Part shown: one piece after another, positions 5,426 through 11,767 of the stretch
Layout of the letters: the number at the start of each line of letters is the position of its first letter
Numbering within the stretch: the stretch's first letter is position 1
NCBI GenBank assembly: GCA_004558535.1
Contig: SFCP01000061.1
Coordinates: forward strand, 1-12,608
DNA: 12,608 nt
Origin: Bacteroidales bacterium
GTDB lineage: Bacteria; Bacteroidota; Bacteroidia; Bacteroidales; Bacteroidaceae
Direction of reading: 5' to 3'
Position numbers and translations under genes: made by a program
The notes under the pieces: generated by a model
Told to the model about the DNA's origin: nothing
The model's input: the letters and a program-made list of their open reading frames with translations, nothing else
Database searches by the model: none

Positions 5426-5992
5426 TTATTCCGGTTGTAGTGTTTCGCTTTCGCTGTCTCGTAGTTTGATTTCATCACGCAGTGCCGAGGCCAGTTCAAA
5501 GTTCTCTCTGCTGACCGCTTCGTTGAGGGCTTCTTGCAGCAAGTCCCTGCTCATGGCCGTCAGGGGCAGGGCTACTTCTCCCTCTCGCCTTTGTTGGCGT
5601 GTCAGGGCTGCGTAGTCCTCGGTCGTCACCAGCAGGGGGACATTTTCAGACAGGGAGAGCGCCACCCCGTTGCCCACGTCGGTGGTTAGTTTCTGCCGGT
5701 CTTCGTCGCGGTTGAGCATCAGGCAGGCGCAGACGTTCCCCCTGTGTGGAAACCGCAGCCATATACCGGTCAATTCGACGCCGTAGGTATGCATCAGACG
5801 CGAGAAAAGTTGCGTTGTCGGGTATTCGTGCAACTGCATGGCGCGCAGGATGGTAGCGTTGTCCTGTTTGCTGATGAGCACAGGGAAAATCCGCGGTTCT
5901 GTCTGCGACTTTAGCATGAGGATATAGACATCGCTGATTGAGACGCCGCGGGTAAGTCCTATGGGGGTTATGGTGATGAAATCTTGCTCCAC
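5426..5992 (-). CDS. Bifunctional nuclease-like (DUF151) protein with C-terminal UVR motif
   Basis: A predicted 188-residue soluble protein when started at the GTG at 5992. Residues about 5-130 resemble the DUF151 (BFN) fold (VYILMLKSQTEPRIFPVLIS, then YPTTQLFSRLMHTYGVEL). The usually conserved acidic-serine stretch before the last strands (DARPSDAIALA-like) is degenerate here (TTDVGNGVALSL). Residues about 148-180 are a UvrB/UvrC interaction motif, LLQEALNEAVSRENFELA followed by SALRDEI. The frame stays open to an ATG at 6259, but the extra 89 residues are Pro/Arg-rich, unlike a protein domain, and cross a probable promoter. There is no ATG between 6208 and the conserved core, so the GTG is the best start. 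DUF151-UVR proteins are common in Bacteroidota; their biochemical role is unsettled. It heads a leftward cluster with rsmE. Confidence 0.82.
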   Translation of the reverse strand: MEQDFITITPIGLTRGVSISDVYILMLKSQTEPRIFPVLISKQDNATILRAMQLHEYPTTQLFSRLMHTYGVELTGIWLRFPHRGNVCACLMLNRDEDRQKLTTDVGNGVALSLSENVPLLVTTEDYAALTRQQRREGEVALPLTAMSRDLLQEALNEAVSRENFELASALRDEIKLRDSESETLQPE

Positions 5993-6145
5993 GATGGTGT
6001 TGGTTTTGCGGGAATGAATTGGATTGTCAGGGCCGTCGAGGGTGGGAGAGAGGGCTTTCTCTCCGCGTTGGGCGGCAGTGGGAGTTGGGATGCGGGGTGG
6101 AAGTATCTGCCTATCCGGGCGGCAGAAGATTTTACATCCATGATA

Positions 6146-6153
6146 CAAAAGTA
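6146..6153 (-). promoter_or_regulatory. Candidate -7 box for the leftward DUF151-UVR/rsmE cluster
   Basis: Minus-strand TACTTTTG matches TAnnTTTG in an AT-rich pocket. No -33 TTTG is found at the right distance. If used, the transcript would have a leader of roughly 145 nt before the GTG start at 5992. Confidence 0.45.
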
Positions 6154-6358
6154 GGTATTTTATTTGATTGTGGCGAAAGGGACGTGCCAATATCTGCGAG
6201 TGCGGCATCGTTTTTTTTGAAAAGCCCTTTGTCCGTACTCGGTGCGGGTGGGGCGTCACGGGGTGCTTTGTGGGCAGGCCGAAATAGGAGCAGGTGGGGA
6301 AAATGAGGCAAAAAGCGGGTAAAAGACGCGCAATTTGGAGAAACTTTGCACTGCGAAA

Positions 6359-6388
6359 TTGCCGCCGTCGAATTTTTGTGTAAGTTTG
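6359..6388 (+). promoter_or_regulatory. rnz promoter, TTG-N19-TAAGTTTG
   Basis: TTG at 6359-6361 is separated by exactly 19 nt from TAAGTTTG at 6381-6388, which is the Bacteroidota housekeeping promoter arrangement (TTTG, 19-21 nt, TAnnTTTG). Transcription would start near 6395, about 80 nt before the rnz ATG. Confidence 0.7.
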
Positions 6389-6477
6389 CAGGTGTTATAT
6401 GGTATTTTGTCGGGGTGTCAGTGGCCCTTAGAGGGCGACTTGTCGGAAATGGAAGCTCTGCAAAATTATCTAATGTT

Positions 6478-7398
6478 ATGGAAAAATTTCAGCTACATAT
6501 CTTAGGTTGTGGCAGTGCTACACCTACGGTGCGTCACTTCCCTTCTGCGCAGGTGCTGACGCTGCGTGGAAGGTCCTACATGGTGGATTGTGGCGAGGGG
6601 GCGCAGTTGCAGTTGCGGCGGTGCAGGATTGGTTTTGCTTCGATCAACCATATATTTATTTCTCACCTGCACGGCGATCATTGCTTCGGCCTGATGGGAT
6701 TGATGTCCACCTTTGCCCTGCACGGCCGTCCCACCGATTTGCATGTGTATTCGCCGGCCGGACTGCGCGAAGTCCTGCAGCCGCAGATTGATTACTTTTG
6801 TCGTGGCATGAGCTTCCAAGTTGTTTTTCACGAAGTGCCTACGGATCGTTCCGAGGAGGTCTTTTCCGACAGTGCCCTGCGTGTCACGACCATTCCTTTG
6901 CAGCATAGGGTGCCCACGTGTGGCTATCTGTTTTGCGAACAGCCGGGTTTGCCGCACATACGGCGCGATATGATTGATTTTCTCGGCATTCCCCACTACG
7001 CTATCATGGGCATCAAGGAGGGCGGTGGCTGGACGACGGACGACGGTCGTGTGTTTTCCCATGAGCAACTGACGGTGCCGGCGCGTCCGCCGCGTGCTTA
7101 TGCCTACGTCTCCGACACCCTGTTTTGCCCCCGGTGTGCGGAGTTGATTCGTGGAGTGGACTTGCTTTTCCACGAGTCCACTTTTGCCGAATCGGATGCC
7201 GCTCGGGCTGTCGAGACCAACCACTCTACGGCCATGCAGGCAGCACGTATGGCAGAATTGGCCGGTGCTACTCGCCTGGTTATCGGACATTTTTCTTCGC
7301 GCTACGATGACGAGGACCTGCTGCTGGCCGAGGCGCGTTCCGTCTTCCCCCATACCGAGCGGGCGGCCGAGACCCGCGTCTTCGACATCGGCGAGTAG
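6478..7398 (+). CDS. rnz: Ribonuclease Z (tRNA 3'-processing endonuclease)
   Basis: A zinc-dependent metallo-beta-lactamase-fold nuclease that removes 3' trailers from tRNA precursors. The 306-residue product has the short, dimeric bacterial form's length. Motifs in order: LGCGSATPT (9-17), VDCGEGAQLQLRR (36-48), the zinc-binding HLHGDH (63-68), then PLQHRVPTCGY, YVSDT with the metal-bridging Asp, FHEST and the C-terminal GHFSSRY. The frame is open further upstream to 6346, but the ATG at 6478 gives the family start MEKFQLHILGCGSATPT and sits just behind the promoter. The AraC-family gene starts 40 nt after its stop on the same strand with no terminator between, so both may share a transcript. 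Confidence 0.96.
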   Translation: MEKFQLHILGCGSATPTVRHFPSAQVLTLRGRSYMVDCGEGAQLQLRRCRIGFASINHIFISHLHGDHCFGLMGLMSTFALHGRPTDLHVYSPAGLREVLQPQIDYFCRGMSFQVVFHEVPTDRSEEVFSDSALRVTTIPLQHRVPTCGYLFCEQPGLPHIRRDMIDFLGIPHYAIMGIKEGGGWTTDDGRVFSHEQLTVPARPPRAYAYVSDTLFCPRCAELIRGVDLLFHESTFAESDAARAVETNHSTAMQAARMAELAGATRLVIGHFSSRYDDEDLLLAEARSVFPHTERAAETRVFDIGE

Positions 7399-7438
7399 TT
7401 TTTTCCTGCGTACCTATTTATATAGCATACCCAAGCAC

Positions 7439-8290
7439 ATGGACAGAAATATTATCTACAAAGACCAGAATTTCATTATTGTCGACCACATCGAGGACTT
7501 CAAGAACGAAAGTGTGAACACGCAGATCGACAAGATTGTCTTCCTGACAGTGTTGAAGGGCGGCATACATCTGAATGTGGACGGGGTGGACCACGATTTG
7601 CAGGCCGATGAGATACTCCTCTGCCTGCCGCGGCAGTATGTGCACGATTATAGCCCGACGCCCGACTTCCAAGGCTCCGTCATCCTGCTCAACACGGGCT
7701 TTGTGCGCGACATCATGCACAGTAGCATGCAGTCGCTGCGCGATTTCTTCTATGTGCACGAACATCCCGTGCTGCGGCTCAGCAGCCCTGCGAAGCAGCA
7801 GTTTGCCAAGTATCTCAGCCTGTTGCGCTTCCGCTATGAGCATCCCACCGAGAAGTACCATTCCGACATCGTGAAGGCCATCCTCGAGGCCATGCTCTAC
7901 GAGCTGCTGAACATGATTTGCATGGACGGAGGAAAGGACGATACACGCATCGTCCGTCAGGGCGAGCGGCTGTTCAAGAGCTTCATGGAATTGCTCGTAG
8001 GCGACGAGGTGCGTTCGCGGTCGGTCAGCGACTATGCCGGCCGCCTGTGCGTCACGTCCAAGTACCTGAGTGCCGTGTGCAAGCAGCTCACGGGAAAGAC
8101 TGCCTCGGCGTGGATCAACGAGTATGTCGTGCGCGATGTCACCCGCTTGCTCAAGTATTCCGATCTGAGTATCAAGGAAATTGCACTAAAGTTGGATTTC
8201 CCCAATGTTTCGTTCTTTGGAAAGTACGTCAAGAACCAGTTGGGCCTGCCGCCCTCGGAGTATCGCAAGAAGTATGCCGGCAACCACTGA
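7439..8290 (+). CDS. AraC-family transcriptional regulator
   Basis: A 283-residue DNA-binding regulator. The N-terminal half (about 10-110) looks like the cupin-type sensor domain of AraC proteins (VLKGGIHLNVDGVDHDL then ILLCLPRQYVHDY). The C-terminal part (about 190-280) is a double helix-turn-helix: SVSDYAGRLCVTSKYLSAVC in the first, LSIKEIALKLDFPNVSFFGK in the second, then the typical GLPPSEYRKKY ending. The ATG at 7439 follows rnz by 40 nt; a longer frame starting inside rnz is not plausible. It converges on the acyl-CoA synthetase gene and ends at a strong shared terminator. The ligand and targets are unknown, and no operator can be pointed to. Such proteins in Bacteroidales often regulate membrane transport or sugar genes, but none is next to it here. 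Confidence 0.92.
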   Translation: MDRNIIYKDQNFIIVDHIEDFKNESVNTQIDKIVFLTVLKGGIHLNVDGVDHDLQADEILLCLPRQYVHDYSPTPDFQGSVILLNTGFVRDIMHSSMQSLRDFFYVHEHPVLRLSSPAKQQFAKYLSLLRFRYEHPTEKYHSDIVKAILEAMLYELLNMICMDGGKDDTRIVRQGERLFKSFMELLVGDEVRSRSVSDYAGRLCVTSKYLSAVCKQLTGKTASAWINEYVVRDVTRLLKYSDLSIKEIALKLDFPNVSFFGKYVKNQLGLPPSEYRKKYAGNH

Positions 8291-8313
8291 TCGGTTGTCG
8301 TGAAGTGGATAAG

Positions 8314-8366
8314 AAAGCGTTTGCTTCATCCCCCACAGGCTGTGGACAGGATGAAGCAAACGCTTT
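8314..8366. terminator. Strong terminator shared by convergent genes
   Basis: A perfect 18-bp stem (8314-8331 with 8349-8366) closes a 17-nt loop that itself contains CCACA/TGTGG. The plus side ends in a T-run (8364-8369), terminating the AraC transcript. On the minus strand the stem is followed by CTTTCTTATC, so it likely also stops the acyl-CoA synthetase transcript, which ends 22 nt away. Confidence 0.92.
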
Positions 8367-8387
8367 TTTGGTGAGACGAAGTCGGAC

Positions 8388-10061
8388 TTAGATTTCCGTA
8401 TCTTCGTAGAGAAATCGCTTGATGCTTCGTTTGGGCGTCTTCTCGAACTCCTCCTTGAAAATTTTGAAGCCCGACAGTTGTTCGTAGTGGTTGACCATCG
8501 TATTCAGGTCGCGTCGGTTTTGCTCCATCACCTCGTTGAGTGCCGCTGCGTCCAGTCCGGCTTTTTCCACCTCGTCGTAGTCCGGATGGATGAGGCCGTA
8601 GAGCTTGTCGCCCTTTTGGATAACGATACATTCGCTCACGTAGGGCAGTGTGTTCAGCTTGTCCTCGATTTCCTCGGGGTAGATGTTCTGTCCGTTCGAG
8701 CCTAACAGCATATTCTTGCAGCGTCCGCGGATGTAGAGGAAGCCGTCCTTGTCCATCACACCCAGGTCTCCCGTGTGATACCATCCGTCCTTGTCGAGCG
8801 TGGTGGCGGTAGCTTCGGGATTTTTGTAGTAGCCCAGCATCACGTTGGCGCCGCGCGTCAGGATTTCTCCCACCACGTTGGCCGGGTCGGGGCTGTCGAT
8901 GCGGACTTCCATGCGCGGGGCGGCCGTTCCGCATGATCCGGGGCGGAATGTCTGCCAGTCCTCGTAGCTGATGATGGGGGCGCATTCCGTGGCGCCGTAG
9001 CCCACGGTGAAGTTGAAGCCGATCTTATAGAGGAATTGCTCGATTTCGCTGTTGAAGGCCGCACCGCCGATGATGATTTCGTAGAAGCGGCCGCCGAAAG
9101 CCTCGACCAGTTGTTCGCGCACCTTTTCGCGGATTTTCTGGTTGATGAAGGGCATGCGCAGCAACACTTTCATACCCGGTGTCTGCAACTTTGGCAGCAC
9201 CGCCTTCTTGATGATTTTCTCGATAATCAGCGGCACGGAGATGACAATGTGCGGGCGGATTTCCGAGAAAGCCTTGAAGATAATCTTCGGCGAGGGTACG
9301 CGCGTCAGGTAATAGATATGTACACCCTGCATGAACTCAAAGATGAACTCAAAGGCCATGCCGTAGGTGTGGGCCATGGGCAGCATGGATATGACCGAGT
9401 TTCCGCGCTTCACCTTGAGACCTATTTTCTCGCGGGCAAATAGCAGGTTCGACCACAAGGCCCGATAGGGGACCATTACGCCTTTCGAGTTGCTCGTAGT
9501 GCCCGATGTGTAGTTGATCATGGCCAAGTCGTCGGCCTGCGGGCTGTATGCGTAGGCCACGTGTTCTTTGCGGAAGAACTTGGGGTACTTTCGGCCGAAA
9601 AATTCGTTCAGCCGTTCGCGCGCCTCGGTCAGCGGTTCCGTGCGCGACACGAGTAGCGAGTAGTCGGGGATGTTTATGATGCCCTCGAGTGCAGGCATTG
9701 CGTCGGCATTGAGCGTGGGCCACACCTGGTCGCCTGCAAAGAGCAGCTTGGCCTCCGAGTGGTTGACGATGTTGTGTACCTGGTCCGCCTTGAATTCGTG
9801 TAGGATGGGCACCACCACTGCGCCGTAGGTCAGTGTAGCCATGAAGGCCACTGCCCAGTTGGCACTGTTGCGTCCGCACAGGGCTATCTTGTCACCCGGC
9901 CTTACGCCGGCGCCGGAAAATAGGATGTGCAATTTTTCAATCTTGCGGGCCACGTCCTTATACTGCAGGGTGCTTCCTTCGTAGTCCGTCAGCGCGTCAA
10001 GGTCCCAGTTTTCCTTGATGCTTTCCTCAATGTAGGAAATAAAATTTGAGTAGGTTTCCAT
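8388..10061 (-). CDS. AMP-dependent acyl-CoA synthetase (long-chain fatty acid-CoA ligase type)
   Basis: An adenylate-forming enzyme predicted to activate a carboxylic acid with ATP and load it on CoA. The 557-residue protein has the whole motif series: P-loop YTSGTTSNSKG (184-194), PMAHTYGM (228-235), VGYGATECAP (353-362), GWYHTGDLG (426-434), the hinge region GRCKNMLLGSNGQNIYPEEI (446-465) and the C-terminal TPKRSIKRF with likely catalytic Lys548. The arrangement and hinge sequence fit long-chain fatty acid-CoA ligases, but chain length cannot be read off, and an acyl-ACP or other acid substrate remains possible. The frame is open to 10373, but that extension crosses the mltG start region and the promoter, so the ATG at 10061 (METYSNFISY) is chosen. 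It is divergent from mltG and convergent with the AraC gene. Confidence 0.93.
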   Translation of the reverse strand: METYSNFISYIEESIKENWDLDALTDYEGSTLQYKDVARKIEKLHILFSGAGVRPGDKIALCGRNSANWAVAFMATLTYGAVVVPILHEFKADQVHNIVNHSEAKLLFAGDQVWPTLNADAMPALEGIINIPDYSLLVSRTEPLTEARERLNEFFGRKYPKFFRKEHVAYAYSPQADDLAMINYTSGTTSNSKGVMVPYRALWSNLLFAREKIGLKVKRGNSVISMLPMAHTYGMAFEFIFEFMQGVHIYYLTRVPSPKIIFKAFSEIRPHIVISVPLIIEKIIKKAVLPKLQTPGMKVLLRMPFINQKIREKVREQLVEAFGGRFYEIIIGGAAFNSEIEQFLYKIGFNFTVGYGATECAPIISYEDWQTFRPGSCGTAAPRMEVRIDSPDPANVVGEILTRGANVMLGYYKNPEATATTLDKDGWYHTGDLGVMDKDGFLYIRGRCKNMLLGSNGQNIYPEEIEDKLNTLPYVSECIVIQKGDKLYGLIHPDYDEVEKAGLDAAALNEVMEQNRRDLNTMVNHYEQLSGFKIFKEEFEKTPKRSIKRFLYEDTEI

Positions 10062-10128
10062 GAATGATACAGGGGTAAATACGTGGCTTGTGGAGGATGA
10101 TTTTTCGCACAACCCACTCAGTTTTGTG

Positions 10129-10136
10129 CAAAAGTA
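10129..10136 (-). promoter_or_regulatory. Probable -7 box of the acyl-CoA synthetase gene
   Basis: Minus-strand TACTTTTG fits TAnnTTTG and lies 67 nt ahead of the ATG at 10061. The -33 position is GC-rich and carries no TTTG. Confidence 0.5.
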
Positions 10137-10180
10137 AGAAAAAACCTTGGATTGGCGGGCCGGTGGCGCAGGGAAAATTG

Positions 10181-10188
10181 TATTTTTG
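10181..10188 (+). promoter_or_regulatory. Probable -7 box of mltG
   Basis: TATTTTTG fits TAnnTTTG, 69 nt ahead of the mltG ATG and back to back with the leftward box at 10129-10136. The nearest upstream TTG (10152-10154) is 26 nt away, longer than the usual 19-21. Confidence 0.5.
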
Positions 10189-10257
10189 TCCATAAAAACA
10201 ATGCAGCCCATGGTTTCCCCCTGCCGGCTGCCTCGAAAAAGCGAAATGTAGAACACG

Positions 10258-11301
10258 ATGAAACAGCTTGATTTTCTGCGCTCCCGGCGCGTTCGTATTG
10301 TGATTTTGACGGTCCTGCTGCTCCTGTTGGTAGCAGGGGGCGCGGCCTGTGCGTTTTTCATGAGGTCCTTCAACGGTGCCGCCGAGCCCGTCTATGTGTA
10401 TATCGATGCCGACGACGATGCCGACTCGCTCCGTGCGAAACTTCTCGACGAGGGTCGTGCCTCCTCCTCGCTCAGCCTGCGGGGCGTACAGCTGCTACAA
10501 AGTGGCACCGCCGGCGTACGGCCCGGACGCTACGATGTAGGTTCCGGCCAGTCCGTGCTCGACGTGGCGCGCCGCCTGCGTCGGGGGCAGCAGTCGCCGC
10601 TGCGCCTGACCATCCCCTGCGTGTGGCGAAGTCAGGATCTGGCCGGACGGCTCTCGCGGGTGCTGATGGCGGACTCCGCTGCGCTGGCCGACGCCATGAC
10701 CGATGCCGCTTTGTTGCGCGAGCTCGGCACAGACTCGGCCAATGTCGTGGGCCTGTGTCTGGCCAATACCTACGAAGTCTATTGGACAATCGCTCCCGTT
10801 GACTTCCTGCGCCGCATGAAGCGGGAGTCCGACCGCTTTTGGACCGACGAGCGCCGTGCTGCGGCCGAGCGGTTGGGACTGACACCGGCCCAGGTGGTCA
10901 CCCTCGCTTCCATTGTCGACAAGGAGACGGCCGCTGCGGCCGAGCAGCCCCGCGTGGCAGGGATGTACCTCAACCGCCTGCGCACCGGCATGAAGCTACA
11001 GGCCGACCCGACGGTGAAATTCGCCCTCGGCCGGTTTGACCTGCGGCGTATCCTCCATGAGCACCTCACCGTCGACAGCCCCTACAATACGTACCGCTAC
11101 GAGGGACTGCCGCCCGGTCCCATCTGCCTGCCCTCCCTGCAGAGCATCGAGGCCGTGCTCCGTGCCGAGCAGCACGACTATTTGTATATGTGTGCGAAGG
11201 AGGACTTTTCCGGCACGCACAACTTTGCCCGCACCTACGACGAGCATATGGCCAATGCCCGCCGGTATCGCGCCGCACTAAATGCGCGCGGCATCAAGTA
11301 G
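10258..11301 (+). CDS. mltG: Endolytic murein transglycosylase MltG (YceG-like)
   Basis: An inner-membrane lytic transglycosylase that cleaves nascent glycan strands and is proposed to set their length. The 347 residues include a short basic cytoplasmic start, one membrane anchor (about 13-35) and a periplasmic catalytic region. Family motifs in order: LANTYEVYWT (168-177), LASIVDKET (216-224) with the likely catalytic Glu223, GMYLNRLRTGMKLQADPTV (235-253), DSPYNTYRYEGLPPGPI (273-289) and FSGTHNFARTYDEHMAN (317-333). The length is typical. The ATG at 10258 gives a normal basic N-terminus before the anchor. No same-strand gene follows, so it appears monocistronic. Confidence 0.96.
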   Translation: MKQLDFLRSRRVRIVILTVLLLLLVAGGAACAFFMRSFNGAAEPVYVYIDADDDADSLRAKLLDEGRASSSLSLRGVQLLQSGTAGVRPGRYDVGSGQSVLDVARRLRRGQQSPLRLTIPCVWRSQDLAGRLSRVLMADSAALADAMTDAALLRELGTDSANVVGLCLANTYEVYWTIAPVDFLRRMKRESDRFWTDERRAAAERLGLTPAQVVTLASIVDKETAAAAEQPRVAGMYLNRLRTGMKLQADPTVKFALGRFDLRRILHEHLTVDSPYNTYRYEGLPPGPICLPSLQSIEAVLRAEQHDYLYMCAKEDFSGTHNFARTYDEHMANARRYRAALNARGIK

Positions 11302-11428
11302 GGGCGGGGGCGGCAGCAGGAGCCGGGCGTCGCGCCGCGCCGTACGTCGGTGCTGTTCGTCAGTGCTTCGTCCGCCTACAAAGCCGGCAGAAGGGGTGGG
11401 GTAGATACCTAACTTTTAATATAAAAAA

Positions 11429-11449
11429 CCATAAAAGCCGGTTTTATGG
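11429..11449 (-). terminator. Hairpin with T-run, leftward terminator
   Basis: CCATAAAA (11429-11436) and TTTTATGG (11442-11449) form a perfect 8-bp stem with loop GCCGG. On the minus strand the stem is followed directly by TTTTTTAT, as in a rho-independent terminator for leftward transcription. For mltG on the plus strand the downstream bases (CCTGATTTG) are a poor T-run, although the hairpin could still help. Confidence 0.6.
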
Positions 11450-11507
11450 CCTGATTTGTCACTTCGTCCGCCTGCCCGATTTTGTCGAAGTAGCAGCTGC
11501 GGAAAAT

Positions 11508-11584
11508 TACAAAGGACTTGGTTCAAACTACATAGGACTTAGTAAAAACTACAAAGGACTTAGTTTGAACCAAGTCCTTTGTAG
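11508..11584. repeat. Second array of the 21-22 bp repeat, with 23-bp perfect inverted arms
   Basis: The arms 11508-11530 and 11561-11583 are perfect 23-nt inverted copies around a 30-nt loop. A rival 13-bp stem can form between CTACAAAGGACTT (11549-11561) and AAGTCCTTTGTAG (11572-11584). Read on the minus strand, the block is successive units ACTAAGTCCTTTGTAG, ACTAAGTCCTATGTAG and ACCAAGTCCTTTGTAA at about 21-bp steps. The first differs from the 1190-1226 units by one base in 16. Confidence 0.85.
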
Positions 11585-11635
11585 TAGCAACGATACAAGG
11601 GAAATAAATGCCTGAAAACGGGGTGGTTGCGAAAA

Positions 11636-11667
11636 AGGAGGGTGTCCGCGTCAACGGAGACCCTCCT
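11636..11667 (-). terminator. Rho-independent-type hairpin, leftward
   Basis: AGGAGGGTGTCCG (11636-11648) pairs with CGGAGACCCTCCT (11655-11667) over a 6-nt loop, with one mismatch. On the minus strand the stem is followed by TTTTTCGC. It lies 100 nt past the stop of the membrane protein gene and is its likely terminator. However, a promoter-like sequence stands between that stop and the hairpin. Confidence 0.7.
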
Positions 11668-11677
11668 CTTCCTACGG

Positions 11678-11709
11678 CAAAGTTAATACATTTTTCTGCC
11701 AAAAGCAAA
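11678..11709 (-). promoter_or_regulatory. Leftward promoter, TTTG-N20-TAACTTTG
   Basis: On the minus strand TTTG (11709-11706) is followed after exactly 20 nt by TAACTTTG (11685-11678). Both boxes and the spacing match the Bacteroidota housekeeping consensus. The predicted start, near 11671, is immediately ahead of the 11636-11667 hairpin, and no gene start follows. Confidence 0.6.
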
Positions 11710-11767
11710 TCGTCGATTTTCCCTTTTAACACTTTCGGCGTGCAGACGCCGTATGCCCCTCCGTGCC

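Larger units (their letters stand above)
5993..6477. other. Divergent intergenic region between the DUF151-UVR gene and rnz
   Basis: About 485 bp hold a leftward -7-like box (6146-6153) and a well-formed rightward promoter (6359-6388). The part between is G-rich, without recognisable genes or RNA structures. A leftward frame starting at the ATG just after the 6146-6153 box (MDVKSSAARIGRYF...) runs 57 codons and overlaps the GTG start in another frame. It has no recognisable features and is not called. Confidence 0.5.
11425..11671 (-). ncRNA. Candidate small noncoding RNA between a promoter and a terminator
   Basis: The leftward promoter at 11678-11709 would start a transcript near 11671. The transcript would first fold the 11636-11667 hairpin, then the large repeat hairpin (11508-11584), and end at the 11429-11449 hairpin with its T-run. 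No convincing coding sequence lies within. A shorter product of about 40 nt is possible if the first hairpin terminates. This is an inference from signal order only. Confidence 0.25.

Noticed and set aside
6502..7353. 283-residue minus-strand frame inside rnz
   Set aside because: It is antisense to a clear RNase Z. Its His/Arg/Gln-rich translation is the usual shadow of a GC-rich gene.
8326..8985. Long alternative minus-strand frame overlapping the acyl-CoA synthetase
   Set aside because: It is a frame-shifted shadow rich in Arg, Gly, Pro and Gln that crosses the terminator; the synthetase frame has all motifs intact.
10062..10373. N-terminal extension of the acyl-CoA synthetase frame up to 10373
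   Set aside because: It would overlap the mltG 5' end antisense and include the synthetase's own -7 box. The normal family length is reached from 10061.
11523..11732. 69-residue minus-strand frame MLKGKIDDLLLAEK... over the repeat block
   Set aside because: It spans the promoter, the terminator hairpin and the repeats. Its ATG precedes the predicted transcript start, so a real protein is unlikely.
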